This document shows positions 11,997-24,301 of a DNA stretch of 64,000 nt, piece by piece. Positions within the stretch are counted from its first letter, which is position 1; each line of letters begins with the position of its first letter. The stretch is from Rutidosis leptorrhynchoides (taxonomy: Eukaryota > Streptophyta > Magnoliopsida > Asterales > Asteraceae). The stretch is taken from positions 362,556,001 through 362,620,000 of the forward strand of contig NC_092340.1 of NCBI RefSeq assembly GCF_046630445.1, given 5' to 3'. A program made the translations under genes and the position numbers. The notes below the pieces were generated by a model. The model saw only the letters and a program-made list of their open reading frames with translations. It had not been told where the DNA came from and searched no databases.

Positions 11997-14900
11997 TTAA
12001 GCTGTTGAAGGTGTTGATGAATCTTCTGGAAATAGATGCGGGTATTTCTTCTTCATCTGATCTTCACGCTCCCAGGTGAACTCGGGTCCTCTACGAGAAT
12101 TCCATCGAACCTTAACAATTGGTATCTTGTTTTGCTTAAGTCTTTTAACCTCACGATCCATTATTTCGACGGGTTCTTCGATGAATTGAAGTTTTTCGTT
12201 GATTTGGATTTCATCTAACGGAATAGTGAGATCTTCTTTAGCAAAACATTTCTTCAAATTCGAGACGTGGAAAGTGTTATGTACAGCCGCGAGTTGTTGA
12301 GGTAACTCAAGTCGGTAAGCTACTGGTCCGACACAATCAATAATCTTGAATGGTCCAATATACCTTGGATTTAATTTCCCTCGTTTACCAAATCGAACAA
12401 CGCCTTTCCAAGGTGCAACTTTAAGCATGACCATCTCTCCAATTTCAAATTCTATATCTTTTCTTTTAATGTCAGCGTAGCTCTTTTGTCGACTTTGGGC
12501 AGTTTTCAACCGTTGTTGAATTTGGATGATCTTCTCGGTAGTTTCTTGTATAATCTCTGGACCCGTAATCTGTCTATCCCCCACCTCACTCCAACAAATC
12601 GGAGACCTGCACTTTCTACCATAAAGTGCTTCAAACGGCGCCATCTCAATGCTTGAATGGTAGCTGTTGTTGTAGGAAAATTCTGCTAACGGTAGATGTC
12701 GATCCCAACTGTTTCCGAAATCAATAACACATGCTCGTAGCATGTCTTCAAGCGTTTGTATCGTCCTTTCGCTCTGCCCATCAGTTTATGGATGATAGGC
12801 AGTACTCATGTCTAGACGAGTTCCTAATGCTTGCTGTAATGTCTGCCAGAATCTTGAAATAAATCTGCCATCCCTATCAGAGATAATAGAGATTGGTATT
12901 CCATGTCTGGAGATGACTTCCTTCAAATACAGTCGTGCTAACTTCTCCATCTTGTCATCTTCTCTTATTGGTAGGAAGTGTGCGGATTTGGTGAGACGAT
13001 CAACTATTACCCAAATAGTATCAAAACCACTTGCAGTCCTTGGCAATTTAGTGATGAAATCCATGGTAATGTTTTCCCATTTCCATTCCGGGATTTCGGG
13101 TTGTTGAAGTAGACCTGATGGTTTCTGATGCTCAGCTTTGACCTTAGAACACGTCAAACATTCTCCTATGTACTTAGCAACATCGGCTTTCATACCCGGC
13201 CACCAAAAATGTTTCTTGAGATCCTTGTACATCTTCCCCGTTCCAGGATGTATTGAGTATCTGGTTTTATGAGCTTCTCTAAGTACCATTTCTCTCATAT
13301 CTCCAAATTTTGGTACCCAAATCCTTTCAGCCCTATACCGGGTTCCGTCTTCCCGAATATTAAGATGCTTCTCCGATCCTTTGGGTATTTCATCCTTTAA
13401 ATTTCCCTCTTTTAAAACTCCTTGTTGCGCCTCCTTTATTTGAGTAGTAAGGTTATTATGAATCATTATATTCATAGATTTTACTCGAATGGGTTCTCTG
13501 TCCTTCCTGCTCAAGGCATCGGCTACCACATTTGCCTTCCCCGGGTGGTAACGAATCTCAAAGTCGTAATCATTCAATAATTCAATCCACCTACGCTGCC
13601 TCATATTCAGTTGTTTCTGATTAAATATGTGTTGAAGACTTTTGTGGTCGGTATATATAATACTTTTGACCCCATATAAGTAGTGCCTCCAAGTCTTTAA
13701 TGCAAAAACAACCGCGCCTAATTCCAAATCATGAGTCGTATAATTTTGCTCGTGAATCTTCAATTGTCTAGACGCATAAGCAATCACCTTCGTTCGTTGC
13801 ATTAATACACAACCGAGACCTTGCTTTGATGCGTCACAATAAATCACAAAATCATCATTCCCTTCAGGCAATGACAATATAGGTGCCGTAGTTAGCTTTT
13901 TCTTCAACAACTGAAACGCTTTCTCTTGTTCATCCTTTCATTCAAATTTCTTCCCTTTATGCGTTAATGCAGTCAAGGGTTTTGCTATTCTGGAAAAGTC
14001 TTGGATGAACCTTCTGTAGTAACCAGCTAGTCCTAAAAACTGGCGTATGTGTTTCGGAGTTTTCGGGGTTTCCCACTTTTCAACAGTTTCTATCTTTGCC
14101 GGATCCACCTTAATACCTTCTTTGTTCACTATGTGACCGAGAAATTGAACTTTTTCCAACCAAAATGCACACTTTGAAAACTTAGCGTACAATTCTTCCT
14201 TTCTCAGTACTTCTAACACCTTTCTCAAATGTTCACCGTGTTCTTGGTCATTCTTTGAGTTAATAAGTATGTCATCAATGAAAACAATGACAAACTTGTC
14301 AAGGTATGGTCCACACACTCGGTTCATAAGGTCCATGAACACAGCTGGTGCATTAGTTAAACCAAACGGCATGACCATAAACTCGTAATGACCATAACGT
14401 GTTCTGAAAGCAGTCTTTGGAATATCATCTTCTTTCACCCGCATTTGATGATACCCGGAACGTAAGTCAATCTTTGAATAAACAGACGAGCCTTGTAGTT
14501 GATCAAATAAGTCGTCGATTCTCGGTAGTGGGTAGCGGTTCTTGATGGTAAGTTTGTTCAACTCTCGGTAGTCGATACACAACCTGAATGTACCATCTTT
14601 CTTCTTGACAAACAAAACAGGAGCTCCCCACGGTGATGTGCTTGGTCGAATGAAACCACGCTCTAAAAGTTCTTGTAATTGGCTTTGCAGTTCTTTCATC
14701 TCGCTGGGTGCGAGTCTGTAAGGAGCACGAGCTATTGGTGCAGCTCCTGGTACAAGATCTATTTGAAATTCAACGGATCGATGTGGGGGTAATCCCGGTA
14801 ATTCTTTCGGAAATACATCGGGAAATTCTTTTGCAATGGGAACATCATTGATGCTCTTTTCTTCAGTTTGTACTTTCTCGACGTGTGCTAGAACAGCATA

Positions 14901-16556
14901 GCAACCTTTTCTTATTAGTTTTTGTGCCTTCAAATTACTAATAAGATGTAGCTTCGTGTTGCCCTTTTCTCCGTACACCATTAAGGGTTTTCCTTTTTCT
15001 CGTATAATGCGAATTGCATTTTTGTAACAAACGATCTCTGCTTTCACTTCTTTCAACCAGTCCATACCGATTATCACATCAAAACTCCCTAACTCTACTG
15101 GTATTAAATCAATCTTAAATGTTTCGCTAACCAGTTTAATTTCTCGATTCCGACATATATTATCTGCTGAAATTAATTTACCATTTGCTAATTCGAGTAA
15201 AAATTTACTATCCAAAGGCGTCAATGGGCAACTTAATTTAGCACAAAAATCTTTACTCATATAGCTTCTATCCGCACCCGAATCAAATAAAACGTAAGCA
15301 GATTTATTGTCAATAAGAAACGTACCCGTAACAAGCTCCGGGTCTTCCTGTGCCTCTACCGCATTAATATTGAAAACTCTTCCGCGGCCTTGTCCATTCG
15401 TGTTCTCCTGGTTCGGGCAATTTCTAATAATGTGGCCCGGTTTTCCACATTTATAACAAACTACATTGGCATAGCTTGCTCCGACACTACTTGCTCCGCC
15501 ATTACTCGTTCCGACACCATTTGTTCCTTTCGTTCTATTAACCCCTGGTCCGTAGACCTCACACTTCGCCGCGCTATGACCATTTCTTTTACACTTGTTG
15601 CAAAATTTGGTGCAGAACCCCGAGTGATACTTTTCACACCTTTGGCATAGCTGCTTCTGATTGTTGTTGTTGTTGCGGTTATTATTGTTGTTGGGATGAT
15701 TGTTGTAGTTGCTGTTGTTGTTGTTGTTGTTGTTGGGCCGTTTGTTGTAGTTGCGATTGATGTTGCGATTGTTGGGATAATTGTTGTGATTGCTGTTGTT
15801 GTTGTATTGGTGATTCTTATCACCATTTTCCTCCCACTTTCTTTTGACTTGCTTCACATTGGCCTCTTCAGCAGTCTGTTCTTTAATTCTTTCTTCAATC
15901 TGGTTCACTAGTTTTTGAGCCATTCTACATGCCTGTTGTATGGAGGCGGGCTCGTGTGAACTTATATCTTCTTGGATTCTTTCCGGTAATCCTTTCACAA
16001 ACGCGTCGATCTTCTCTTCCTCATCTTCGAATGCTCCCGGACACAATAGGCACAATTCTGTGAATCGTCTTTCATACGTGGTAATATCAAATCCTTGGGT
16101 TCGTAACCCTCTAAGTTCTGTCTTGAGCTTATTAACCTCGGTTCTGGGACGGTACTTCTCGTTCATCAAGTGCTTGAATGCTGACCACGGTAATGCGTAC
16201 GCATCATCTTGTCCCACTTGCTCTAGATAGGTATTCCACCATGTTAACGCAGAACCTGTGAAGGTATGCGTAGCGTACTTCACTTTGTCCTCTTCAGCAC
16301 ACTTACTTATGGCAAACACCGATTCGACCTTCTCGGTCCACCGTTTCAATCCGATCGGTCCTTCGGTTCCATCAAATTCCAAAGGTTTGCAGGCAGTGAA
16401 TTCTTTGTAGGTGCATCCTACACGATTTCCTATACTGCTAGATCCAAGGTTATTGTTGGTATATAGCGCAGCCTGTACTGCGGCTATGTTTGAAGCTAGA
16501 AAAGTACGGAATTCCTCTTCATTCATATTCACTGTGTGTCGAGTAGTCGGTGCCAT
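11997..16556 (-). pseudogene. RT-D gag-pol polyprotein, two internal stops
   Basis: One continuous frame of about 1,520 codons broken only at 13938-13940 (TGA where RT-C has TGG) and 12786-12788 (TAA where RT-C has CAA). I start at the ATG of MAPTTRHTV; an ATG 12 codons upstream is also in frame. Domains in order: gag capsid; an Asn-rich tract; three zinc knuckles ([40 protein letters not shown]); aspartic protease ([10 protein letters not shown]); reverse transcriptase (FIDDILINS, Asn where RT-C has Tyr); RNase H (YTDHKSL); integrase with HHCC finger, DDE residues in [15 protein letters not shown] and SERTIQTLE, and a GPF-like motif; and a chromodomain-like end ([16 protein letters not shown]). 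The second stop lies just before the DDE glutamate, so the copy is non-functional without readthrough. Confidence 0.93.
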
Positions 16557-16686
16557 TTCCTTCAAAATAGTCAAATGGAACAAGTTAATCATACAGAATA
16601 TTAAGAGTAGTTAATAGTATTTCGTAGCATAATATGAACTCATTTATAAAAGCTTTTTCTTCATATTAGCGTTTTATAAGTTTAAA

Positions 16687-16709
16687 TTCGGGTAGTACCT
16701 ACCCGTTAA
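16687..16709 (-). promoter_or_regulatory. internal PPT-like inverted motif, RT-D copy
   Basis: The minus strand reads AACGGGTAGGTACTACCCG, between the F-box gene and gag. The GGGTAG and CTACCC arms could form a small hairpin. Its first 13 bases equal the 3' PPT (11962-11974). Confidence 0.65.
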
Positions 16710-16897
16710 GTTCATACTTAGTAGCTAATATACAATTCAACTACTACAATTCTATATGAAAAACTGATTATAATAATATTTCGCGTTCAAACTTTTATAC
16801 AATATTTTACAAACTTACAATACCGCTTATTTTACATAAAGCATGAAATATAGCACACAATAACTTTGATACAAGATAGTTGTGAAGATAATTCTAG

Positions 16898-17581
16898 CTA
16901 GTACACAAGTCGTTCAGCAAAGGCAATAAAGACACGTAATTCATACGTCCAGAAACAAGTCATGCATTCTGGTTTTACTAGGACTACTTCCCATCCTTGG
17001 TCTTGTGCAACATAACCTTTATGGCCGTTGATAAGACAGCGTGTTGTAACGTCGTCAAAGGGACGAGGGTTACGTAATGTCCAACAGTCCCGTAACAATC
17101 TAAAAACCTCATTTCTTACCCCAATTACCGACTCCGTCACTTGTGGGAACGTTTTGTTTAATAGCTGTAGCCCGATGTTCTTTTTCTCACTTTGGTGAGA
17201 AGCGAACATTACTAACCCATAAGCATAGCATGCTTCTTTATGTTGCATGTTAGCCGCTTTTTCTAAATCATGAAGTCCTATATTCGGATACATTGAGTCA
17301 AAATAATTTCTTAACCCGTTGCGTAAAATAGCATTTGAGTTCCCCGCAATATATGCATCAAAGTAAACACATCGTAACTTATGGGTTTCCCAATGTGATA
17401 TCCCCCATCTTTCAAACGAAAGTCTCTTATAAACCAAGACATTCTTGGAACGTTCTTCGAATGTCTTACAAACTGATCTCGCCTTAAATAGTTGTGCCGA
17501 GGAATTCTGACCGACTCTAGACAAGATTTCATCAATCATGTCTCCGGGTAGGTCTCTTAAAATATTGGGTTGTCTATCCAT
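16898..17581 (-). CDS. RT-D cargo: F-box protein (At2g35280-like), intact
   Basis: An intact 227-aa ORF. Residues about 8-50 fit an F-box (LPGDMIDEILSRVG, then LFKARSVCKTFEE), the Skp1-binding motif of SCF ubiquitin ligases. The rest resembles the helical Sel1/TPR-like part of plant At2g35280-type F-box proteins, for example DLEKAANMQHKEACYAYG followed by a run like IGLQLLNKTF, and ends in a region with CX2C spacing (PECMTCFW). Length is usual for that small family. It is in sense with the element, between the acidic ORF and gag. A polypyrimidine tract ending TTTTACAG lies about 14 bases before the ATG, a candidate 3' splice site that could make a subgenomic mRNA. Homology to host F-box genes is from motif recognition. 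A role in degrading a host silencing or defence factor is speculation. Confidence 0.85.
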   Translation of the reverse strand: MDRQPNILRDLPGDMIDEILSRVGQNSSAQLFKARSVCKTFEERSKNVLVYKRLSFERWGISHWETHKLRCVYFDAYIAGNSNAILRNGLRNYFDSMYPNIGLHDLEKAANMQHKEACYAYGLVMFASHQSEKKNIGLQLLNKTFPQVTESVIGVRNEVFRLLRDCWTLRNPRPFDDVTTRCLINGHKGYVAQDQGWEVVLVKPECMTCFWTYELRVFIAFAERLVY

Positions 17582-17719
17582 TTTATGTTTTTAAACTGTA
17601 AAATAGACAAGAGTTAGATTCATAAAAAAATACTTATTAATACAAGCAATTTTTTTACATATATCATAAAGCATAAGCACACTATATTACATATATTACA
17701 CCACACGAATACAACTATC

Positions 17720-18289
17720 TTATTCCGACTCGCTCGTTTCTTCTTCTTTGGTTTTGGTTCGTTTTGCCAAGTTTCTAGGGATATATGATGTTCCCCTAAT
17801 ACGAGCCGTAATTTTCCACATTGGTTTAGAAAAACCTGGTGGTTGACGATACATATAAAGTTCATCGGGGTTGGAATTAGATTTCTCTATTTTTATGCCC
17901 TTTCCCTTATTATTTTCTTTTGCCTTTTTAAATTCAGTTGGGGTAATTTCTATAACATCATCGGAATTCTCGTCGGAATCCGATTCATCGGAGAATTGGT
18001 AATCCTCCCAATATTTTGCTTCCTTGGCGGAAACACCATTGACCATAATTAACCTTGGTCGGTTGGTTGAGGATTTTCTTTTACTTAACCGTTTTATTAT
18101 TTCCCCCACCGGTTCTATTTCTTCATCCGGTTCCGATTCTTCTTCCGGTTCCGATTCTTCTTCCGGTTCCGACTCTTCTTCCGGTTCCTCTTCGGGAACT
18201 TGTGAATCAGTCCACGAATCATTCCAATTTACATTTGACTCTTCATTATTATTAGGTGAGTCAATGGGACTTGTTCTAGAGGTAGACAT
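17720..18289 (-). CDS. RT-D cargo: acidic Glu/Pro/Ser-repeat protein
   Basis: An open 189-aa frame, first gene after the leader. Residues about 30-60 are tandem acidic repeats (EPEEESEPEEES) and are followed by a basic cluster KRLSKRK that could be a nuclear localisation signal. The middle is Asp/Ser-rich (DESDSDENSDD), and the C terminus is basic then acidic (RNLAKRTKTKEEE). No domain I recognise; it looks largely disordered. RT-C has the same gene (24302-24916) with a 15-residue difference in length near residue 156. Candidate roles are a histone-mimic or chaperone-like acidic factor, an RNA-binding accessory, or an N-terminal gag-like piece; none is proven. Confidence 0.75.
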   Translation of the reverse strand: MSTSRTSPIDSPNNNEESNVNWNDSWTDSQVPEEEPEEESEPEEESEPEEESEPDEEIEPVGEIIKRLSKRKSSTNRPRLIMVNGVSAKEAKYWEDYQFSDESDSDENSDDVIEITPTEFKKAKENNKGKGIKIEKSNSNPDELYMYRQPPGFSKPMWKITARIRGTSYIPRNLAKRTKTKEEETSESE

Positions 18290-18484
18290 CTATCACATAA
18301 TATCAAACGCGTTAAGAGATTAATATATCACATAATATTCACATGTTAAAAATATATAGTTTCCAACAAAATTTGTTAAGCAATCATTTTTCAAGTAAAC
18401 ACGGTCGAAGTCCAGACTCACTAATGCATCCTAACAAACTCGATAAGACACACTAATGCAAAATTCTGGTTCTCTAAGACCAAC

Positions 18485-18496
18485 GCTCGGATACCA
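18485..18496 (-). promoter_or_regulatory. RT-D primer-binding site
   Basis: The minus strand reads TGGTATCCGAGC, one mismatch from the initiator-Met PBS TGGTATCAGAGC seen in RT-A and Cassandra. It is two bases from the LTR. RT-C shares the variant. Confidence 0.85.
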
Positions 18497-18498
18497 AC

Positions 18499-21400
18499 TG
18501 AAATGTCCCGTTCTTATTGATTAAAAACGTTCCATATTAATTGATTTCGTTGCGAGGTTTTGACCTCTATATGAGACGTTTTTGAAAGACTGCATTCATT
18601 TTAAAACAAACCATAACCTTTATTTCATCAATAAAGGTTTAAAAAGCTTTACGTAGATTATCAAATAATGATAATCTAAATTATCCTGTTTACACACGAC
18701 CATTACATAATGGTTTACAATACAAATTTGTTACAACAAAATAAGTTTCTTGAATGCAGTTTTTACACAATATCATACAAGCATGGACTCCAAATCTCGT
18801 CCTTATTTAAGTATGCGACAGCGGAAGCTCTTAATAATCACCTGAGAATAAACATGCTTAAAACGTCAACAAAAATGTTGGTGAGTTATAGGTTTAACCT
18901 ATATATATCAAATCATAATAATAGACCACAAGATTTCATATTTCAATACACATCCCATACATAGAGATAAAAATCATTCATATGGTGAAAACCTGGTAAT
19001 CGACATTAACAAGATGCATATATATAAGAATATCCCCATCATTCCGGGACACCCTTCGGATATGATATAAATTTCGAAGTACTAAAGCATCCGGTACTTT
19101 GGATGGGGCTTGTTGGGCCCGATAGATCTATCTTTAGGATTCGCGTCAATTTGGAGATCGGTTTCCAAATTCTTAGATTACCAGACTTAATAAAAAGGGG
19201 CATATTCGATTTCGATCATTCAACCATAGAATGTAGTTTCACGTACTTTTGTCTATTTTGTAAATCATTTATAAAACCTGCATGTATTCTCATCCCAAAA
19301 ATATTAGATTTTAAAAGTGGGACTATAACTCACTTTCACAGATTTTTACTTCGTCGGGAAGTAAGACTTGGCCACTGGTTGATTCACGAACCTATAACAA
19401 TATATACATATATATCAAAGTATGTTCAAAATATATTTACAACACTTTTAATATATTTTGATGTTTTAAGTTTATTAAGTCAGCTGTCCTCGTTAGTAAC
19501 CTATAACTAGTTGTCCACAGTTAGATATACAGAAATAAATCGATAAATATTATCTTGAATCAATCCACGACCCAGTGTATACGTATCTCAGTATTGATCA
19601 CAACTCAAACTATACATATTTTGGAATCAACCTCAACCCTGTATAGCTAACTCCAACATTCACATATAGAGTGTCTATGGTTGTTCTGAAATATATATAG
19701 ATGTGTCGACATGATAGGTCGAAACATTGTATACGTGTCTATGGTATCTCAAGATTACATAATATACAATACAAGTTGATTAAGTTATGGTTGGAATATA
19801 TTTGTTACCAATTTTCACGTAGCTAAAATGAGAAAAATTATCCAATCTTGTTTTACCCATAACTTCTTCATTTTAAATCCGTTTTGATTGAATCAAATTG
19901 CTATGGTTTCATATTGAACTCTATTTTATGAATCTAAATAGAAAAAGTATAGGTTTATAGTCGGAAAAATAAGTTACAAGTCGTTTTTGTAAAGGTAGTC
20001 ATTTCAGTCGAAAGAACGACGTCTAGATGACCATTTTAGAAAACATACTTCCACTTTGAGTTTAACCATAATTTTTGGATATAGTTTCATGTTCATAATA
20101 AAAATCATTTTCTCAGAATAACAACTTTTAAATCAAAGTTTATCATAGTTTTTAATTAACTAACCCAAAACAGCCCGCGGTGTTACTACGACGGCGTAAA
20201 TCCAGTTTTACGGTGTTTTTCGTGTTTCCAGGTTTTAAATCATTAAGTTAGCATATCATATAGATATAGAACATGTGTTTAGTTTATTTTAAAAGTCAAG
20301 TTAGAAGGATTAACTTTTGTTTGCGAACAAGTTTAGAATTAACTAAACTATGTTCTAGTGATTACAAGTTTAAACCTTCGAATAAGATAGCTTTATATGT
20401 ATGAATCGAATGATGTTATGAACATCATTACTACCTTAAGTTCCTTGGATAAACCTACTGGAAAAGAGAAAAATGGATCTAGCTTCAATGGATCCTTGGA
20501 TGGCTCGAAGTTCTTGAAGCAGAATGATGACACGAAAACAAGTTCAAGTAAGATCATCACTTAAAATAAGATTGTTATAGTTATAGAAATTGAACCAAAG
20601 TTTGAATATGATTATTACCTTGTATTAGAATGATAACCTACTGTAAGAAACAAAGATTTCTTGAGGTTGGATGATCACCTTACAAGATTGGAAGTGAGCT
20701 AGCAAACTTGAAAGTATTCTTGATTTTATGAAACTAGAACTTTTGGAATTTATGAAGAACACTTAGAACTTGAAGATGGAACTTGAGAGAGATCAATTAG
20801 ATGAAGAAAATTGAAGAATGAAAGTGTTTGTAGGTGTTTTTGGTCGTTGGTGTATGGATTAGATATAAAGGATATGTTATTTTGTTTTCATGTAAATAAG
20901 TCATGAATGATTACTCATATTTTTGTAATTTTATGAGATATTTCATGCTAGTTGCCAAATGATGGTTCCCACATGTGTTAGGTGACTCACATGGGCTGCT
21001 AAGAGCTGATCATTGGAGTGTATATACCAATAGTACATACATCTAAAAGCTGTGTATTGTACGAGTACGAATACGGGTGCATACGAGTAGAATTGTTGAT
21101 GAAACTGAACGAGGATGTAATTGTAAGCATTTTTGTTAAGTAGAAGTATTTTGATAAGTGTATTGAAGTCTTTCAAAAGTGTATAAATACATATTAAAAC
21201 ACTACATGTATATACATTTTAACTGAGTCGTTAAGTCATCGTTAGTCGTTACATGTAAGTGTTGTTTTGAAACTTTTAGGTTAACGATCTTGTTAAATGT
21301 TGTTAACCCAATGTTTATAATATCAAATGAGATTTTAAATTATTATATTATCATGATATTATCATGTATGAATATCTCTTAATATGATATATATACATTA

Positions 21401-21750
21401 AATGTCTTTACAACGATAATCGTTACATATATGTCTCGTTTAAAAATCATTAAGTTAGTAGTCTTGTTTTTACATATGTAGTTCATTGTTAATATACTTA
21501 ATGATATGTTTACTTATCATAGTATCATGTTAACTATATATATATCCATATATATGTCATCATATAGTTTTTACAAGTTTTAACGTTCATGAATCACCGG
21601 TCAACTTGGGTGGTCAATTGTCTATATGAAACATATTTCAATTAATCAAGTCTTAACAAGTTTGATTGCTTAACATGTTGGAAACATTTAATCATGTAAA
21701 TATCAATCTCAATTAATATATATAAACATGGAAAAGTTCGGGTCACTACA
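18499..21750 (-). repeat. RT-D 5' LTR
   Basis: On the plus strand it runs from TGAAATGTCCCG to GGGTCACTACA. As promoter LTR of RT-D it would drive the cargo genes and gag-pol. Confidence 0.93.
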
Positions 21751-21755
21751 AAAAA

Positions 21756-24092
21756 CACCTACAAACACTTTCATTCTTCAATTTTCTTCATCTAATTAAT
21801 CTCTCTCAAGCTCTATCTTCAAGTTCTAAGTGTTCTTCATATATTCTACAAGTTCTAGTTACATAAAATCAAGAATACTTTCAAGTTTGCTAGCTCACTT
21901 CCAATCTTGTTAGGTGATCATCCAACCTCAAGAAATCTTTGTTTCTTACAGTAGGTTATCATTCTAATACAAGGTAATAATCATATTCAAACTTTGGTTT
22001 AATTTCTATAACTATAACAATCTTATTTCAAGTGATGATCTTACTTGAACTTGTTTTCGTGTCATGATCCTGCTTCAAGAACTTCGAGCCATCCAAGGAT
22101 CCGTTGAAGCTAGATCCATTTTTTTCTTTTCTAGTAGGTTTATCCAAGGAACTTAAGGTAGTAATGATGTTAATAACATCATTCGATTCATACATATAAA
22201 GCTATCTTATTCGAAGGTTTAAACTTGTAATCACTAGAACATAGTTTAGTTAATTCTAAACTTGTTCGCAAACAAAAGTTAATCCTTCTAACTTGACTTT
22301 TAAAATCAACTAAACACATGTTCTATATCTATATGATATGCTAACTTAATGATTTAAAACCTGGAAACACGAAAAACACCGTAAAACCGGATTTACGCCG
22401 TCGTAGTAACACCGCGGGCTGTTTTGGGTTAGTTAATTAAAAACTATGAAAAACTTTGATTTAAAAGTTGTTATTCTGCGAAAATTATTTTTATTATGAA
22501 CATGAAACTATATCCAAAAAATTATGGTTAAACTCAAAGTGGAAGTATGTTTTCTAAAATGGTCATCTAGACGTCGTTCTTTCGACTGAAATGACTACCT
22601 TTATAAAAATGACTTGTAACTTATTTTTCTGACTATAAACCTATACTTTTTCTGTTTAGATTCATAAAATAGAGTTCAATATGAAACCATAGCAATTTGA
22701 TTCACTCAAAACGGATTTAAAATGAAGAAGTTATGGGTAAAACAAGATTGGATAATTTTTCTCATTTTAGCTACGTGAAAATTGGTAACAAATCTATTCC
22801 AACCATAACCTAATCAACTTGTATTGTATATTATGTAATCTTGAGATATTATAGACACGTATACAATGTTTCAACCTATCATGTCGACACATCTATATAT
22901 ATTTCGGAACAACCATAGACACTCTATATGTGAATGTTGGAGTTAGCTATACAGGGTTGAGGTTGATTCCAAAATATATATGGTTTGAGTTGTGATCAAT
23001 ACTGAGATACGTATACACTGGGTCGTGGATTGATTCAAGATAATATTTATCGATTTATTTATGTACATCTAACTGTGGACAACTAGTTGTAGGTTACTAA
23101 CGAGGACAACTGACTTAATAAACTTAAAACATCAAAATATATTAAAAGTGTTGTAAATATATTTTGAACATACTTTGATATATATGTATATATTGTTATA
23201 GGTTCGTGAATTAACCAGTGGCCAAGTCTTACTTCCCGATGAAGTAAAAATCTTTGAAAGTGAGTTATAGTCCCACTTTTAAAATCTAATATTTTTGGGA
23301 TGAGAATACATGCAGGTTTTATAAATGATTTACAAAATAGACACAAGTACGTGAAACTACATTCTATGGTTGAATTATCGAAATCGAATATGCCCCTTTT
23401 TATTATGTCTGGTAATCTAAGAATTAGGAAACAGACACCCTAATTGACGCGAATCCTAAAGATAGATCTATTGGGCCTAACAAACCCCATCCAAAGTACC
23501 GGATGCTTTAGTACTTCGAAATTTATATCATATCCGAAGGGTGTCCCGGAATGATGGGGATATTCTTATATATGCATCTTGTTAATGTCGGTTACCAGGT
23601 GTTCACCATATGAATGATTTTTATCTCTATGTATGGGATGTGTATTGAAATATGAAATCTTGTGGTCTATTATTATGATTTGATATATATAGGTTAAACC
23701 TATAACTCACCAACATTTTTGTTGACATTTTAAGCATGTTTATTCTCAGGTGATTATTAAGAGCTTCCGCTGTCGCATACTTAAATAAGGACGAGATTTG
23801 GAGTCCATGCTTGTATGATATTGTGTAAAAACTACATTCAAGAAACTTATTTTGTTGTAACAAATTTGTATTGTAAACCATTATGTAATGGTCGTGTGTA
23901 AACAGGATATTTTAGATTATCATTATTTGATAATCTATGTAAAGCTTTTTAAACCTTTATTGATGAAATAAAGGTTATGGTTTGTTTTAAAATGAATGCA
24001 GTCTTTGAAAAACGTCTCATATAGAGGTCAAAACCTCGCAACGAAATCAATTAATATGGAACGTTTTTAATCAATAAGAACGGGACATTTCA
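21756..24092 (+). repeat. RT-C 5' LTR, right fragment
   Basis: Continues the LTR started at 7795. The AAAAA at 21751-21755 is the duplicated RT-D target. Ends ACGGGACATTTCA. Left and right fragments total about 3.25 kb, matching the 3' LTR. Confidence 0.92.
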
Positions 24093-24094
24093 GT

Positions 24095-24106
24095 TGGTAT
24101 CCGAGC
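24095..24106 (+). promoter_or_regulatory. RT-C primer-binding site
   Basis: TGGTATCCGAGC two bases after the 5' LTR, identical to RT-D. The leader that follows (24107-24301) carries the TTAGGATGCATT block shared with RT-A and RT-B. Confidence 0.85.
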
Positions 24107-24301
24107 TTTGGTCTTAGAGAACCAGAATTTTGCATTAATGTGTCTTATCGAGTTTGTTAGGATGCATTAGTGAGTCTGGACTTCGACCGTGTTTACTTGA
24201 AAAATGATTGCTTAACAAGTTTTGTTGGAAACTATATATTTTTAACATGTGAATATTATGTGATATATTAATCTCTTAACGCGATTGATATTATGTGATA
24301 G

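Larger units (their letters stand above)
8709..21750 (-). mobile_element. RT-D: sister copy of RT-C inserted in the RT-C LTR
   Basis: A 13,042 bp element in reverse orientation with LTRs at 8709-11961 and 18499-21750 (3253 and 3252 bp, few differences). From 5' to 3' on the minus strand: PBS, acidic ORF, F-box gene, internal motif, gag-pol, PPT. It is the better-preserved copy: the acidic ORF and F-box ORF are intact, and gag-pol has only two nonsense codons. High LTR identity indicates a recent insertion, necessarily later than that of RT-C. Confidence 0.95.
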
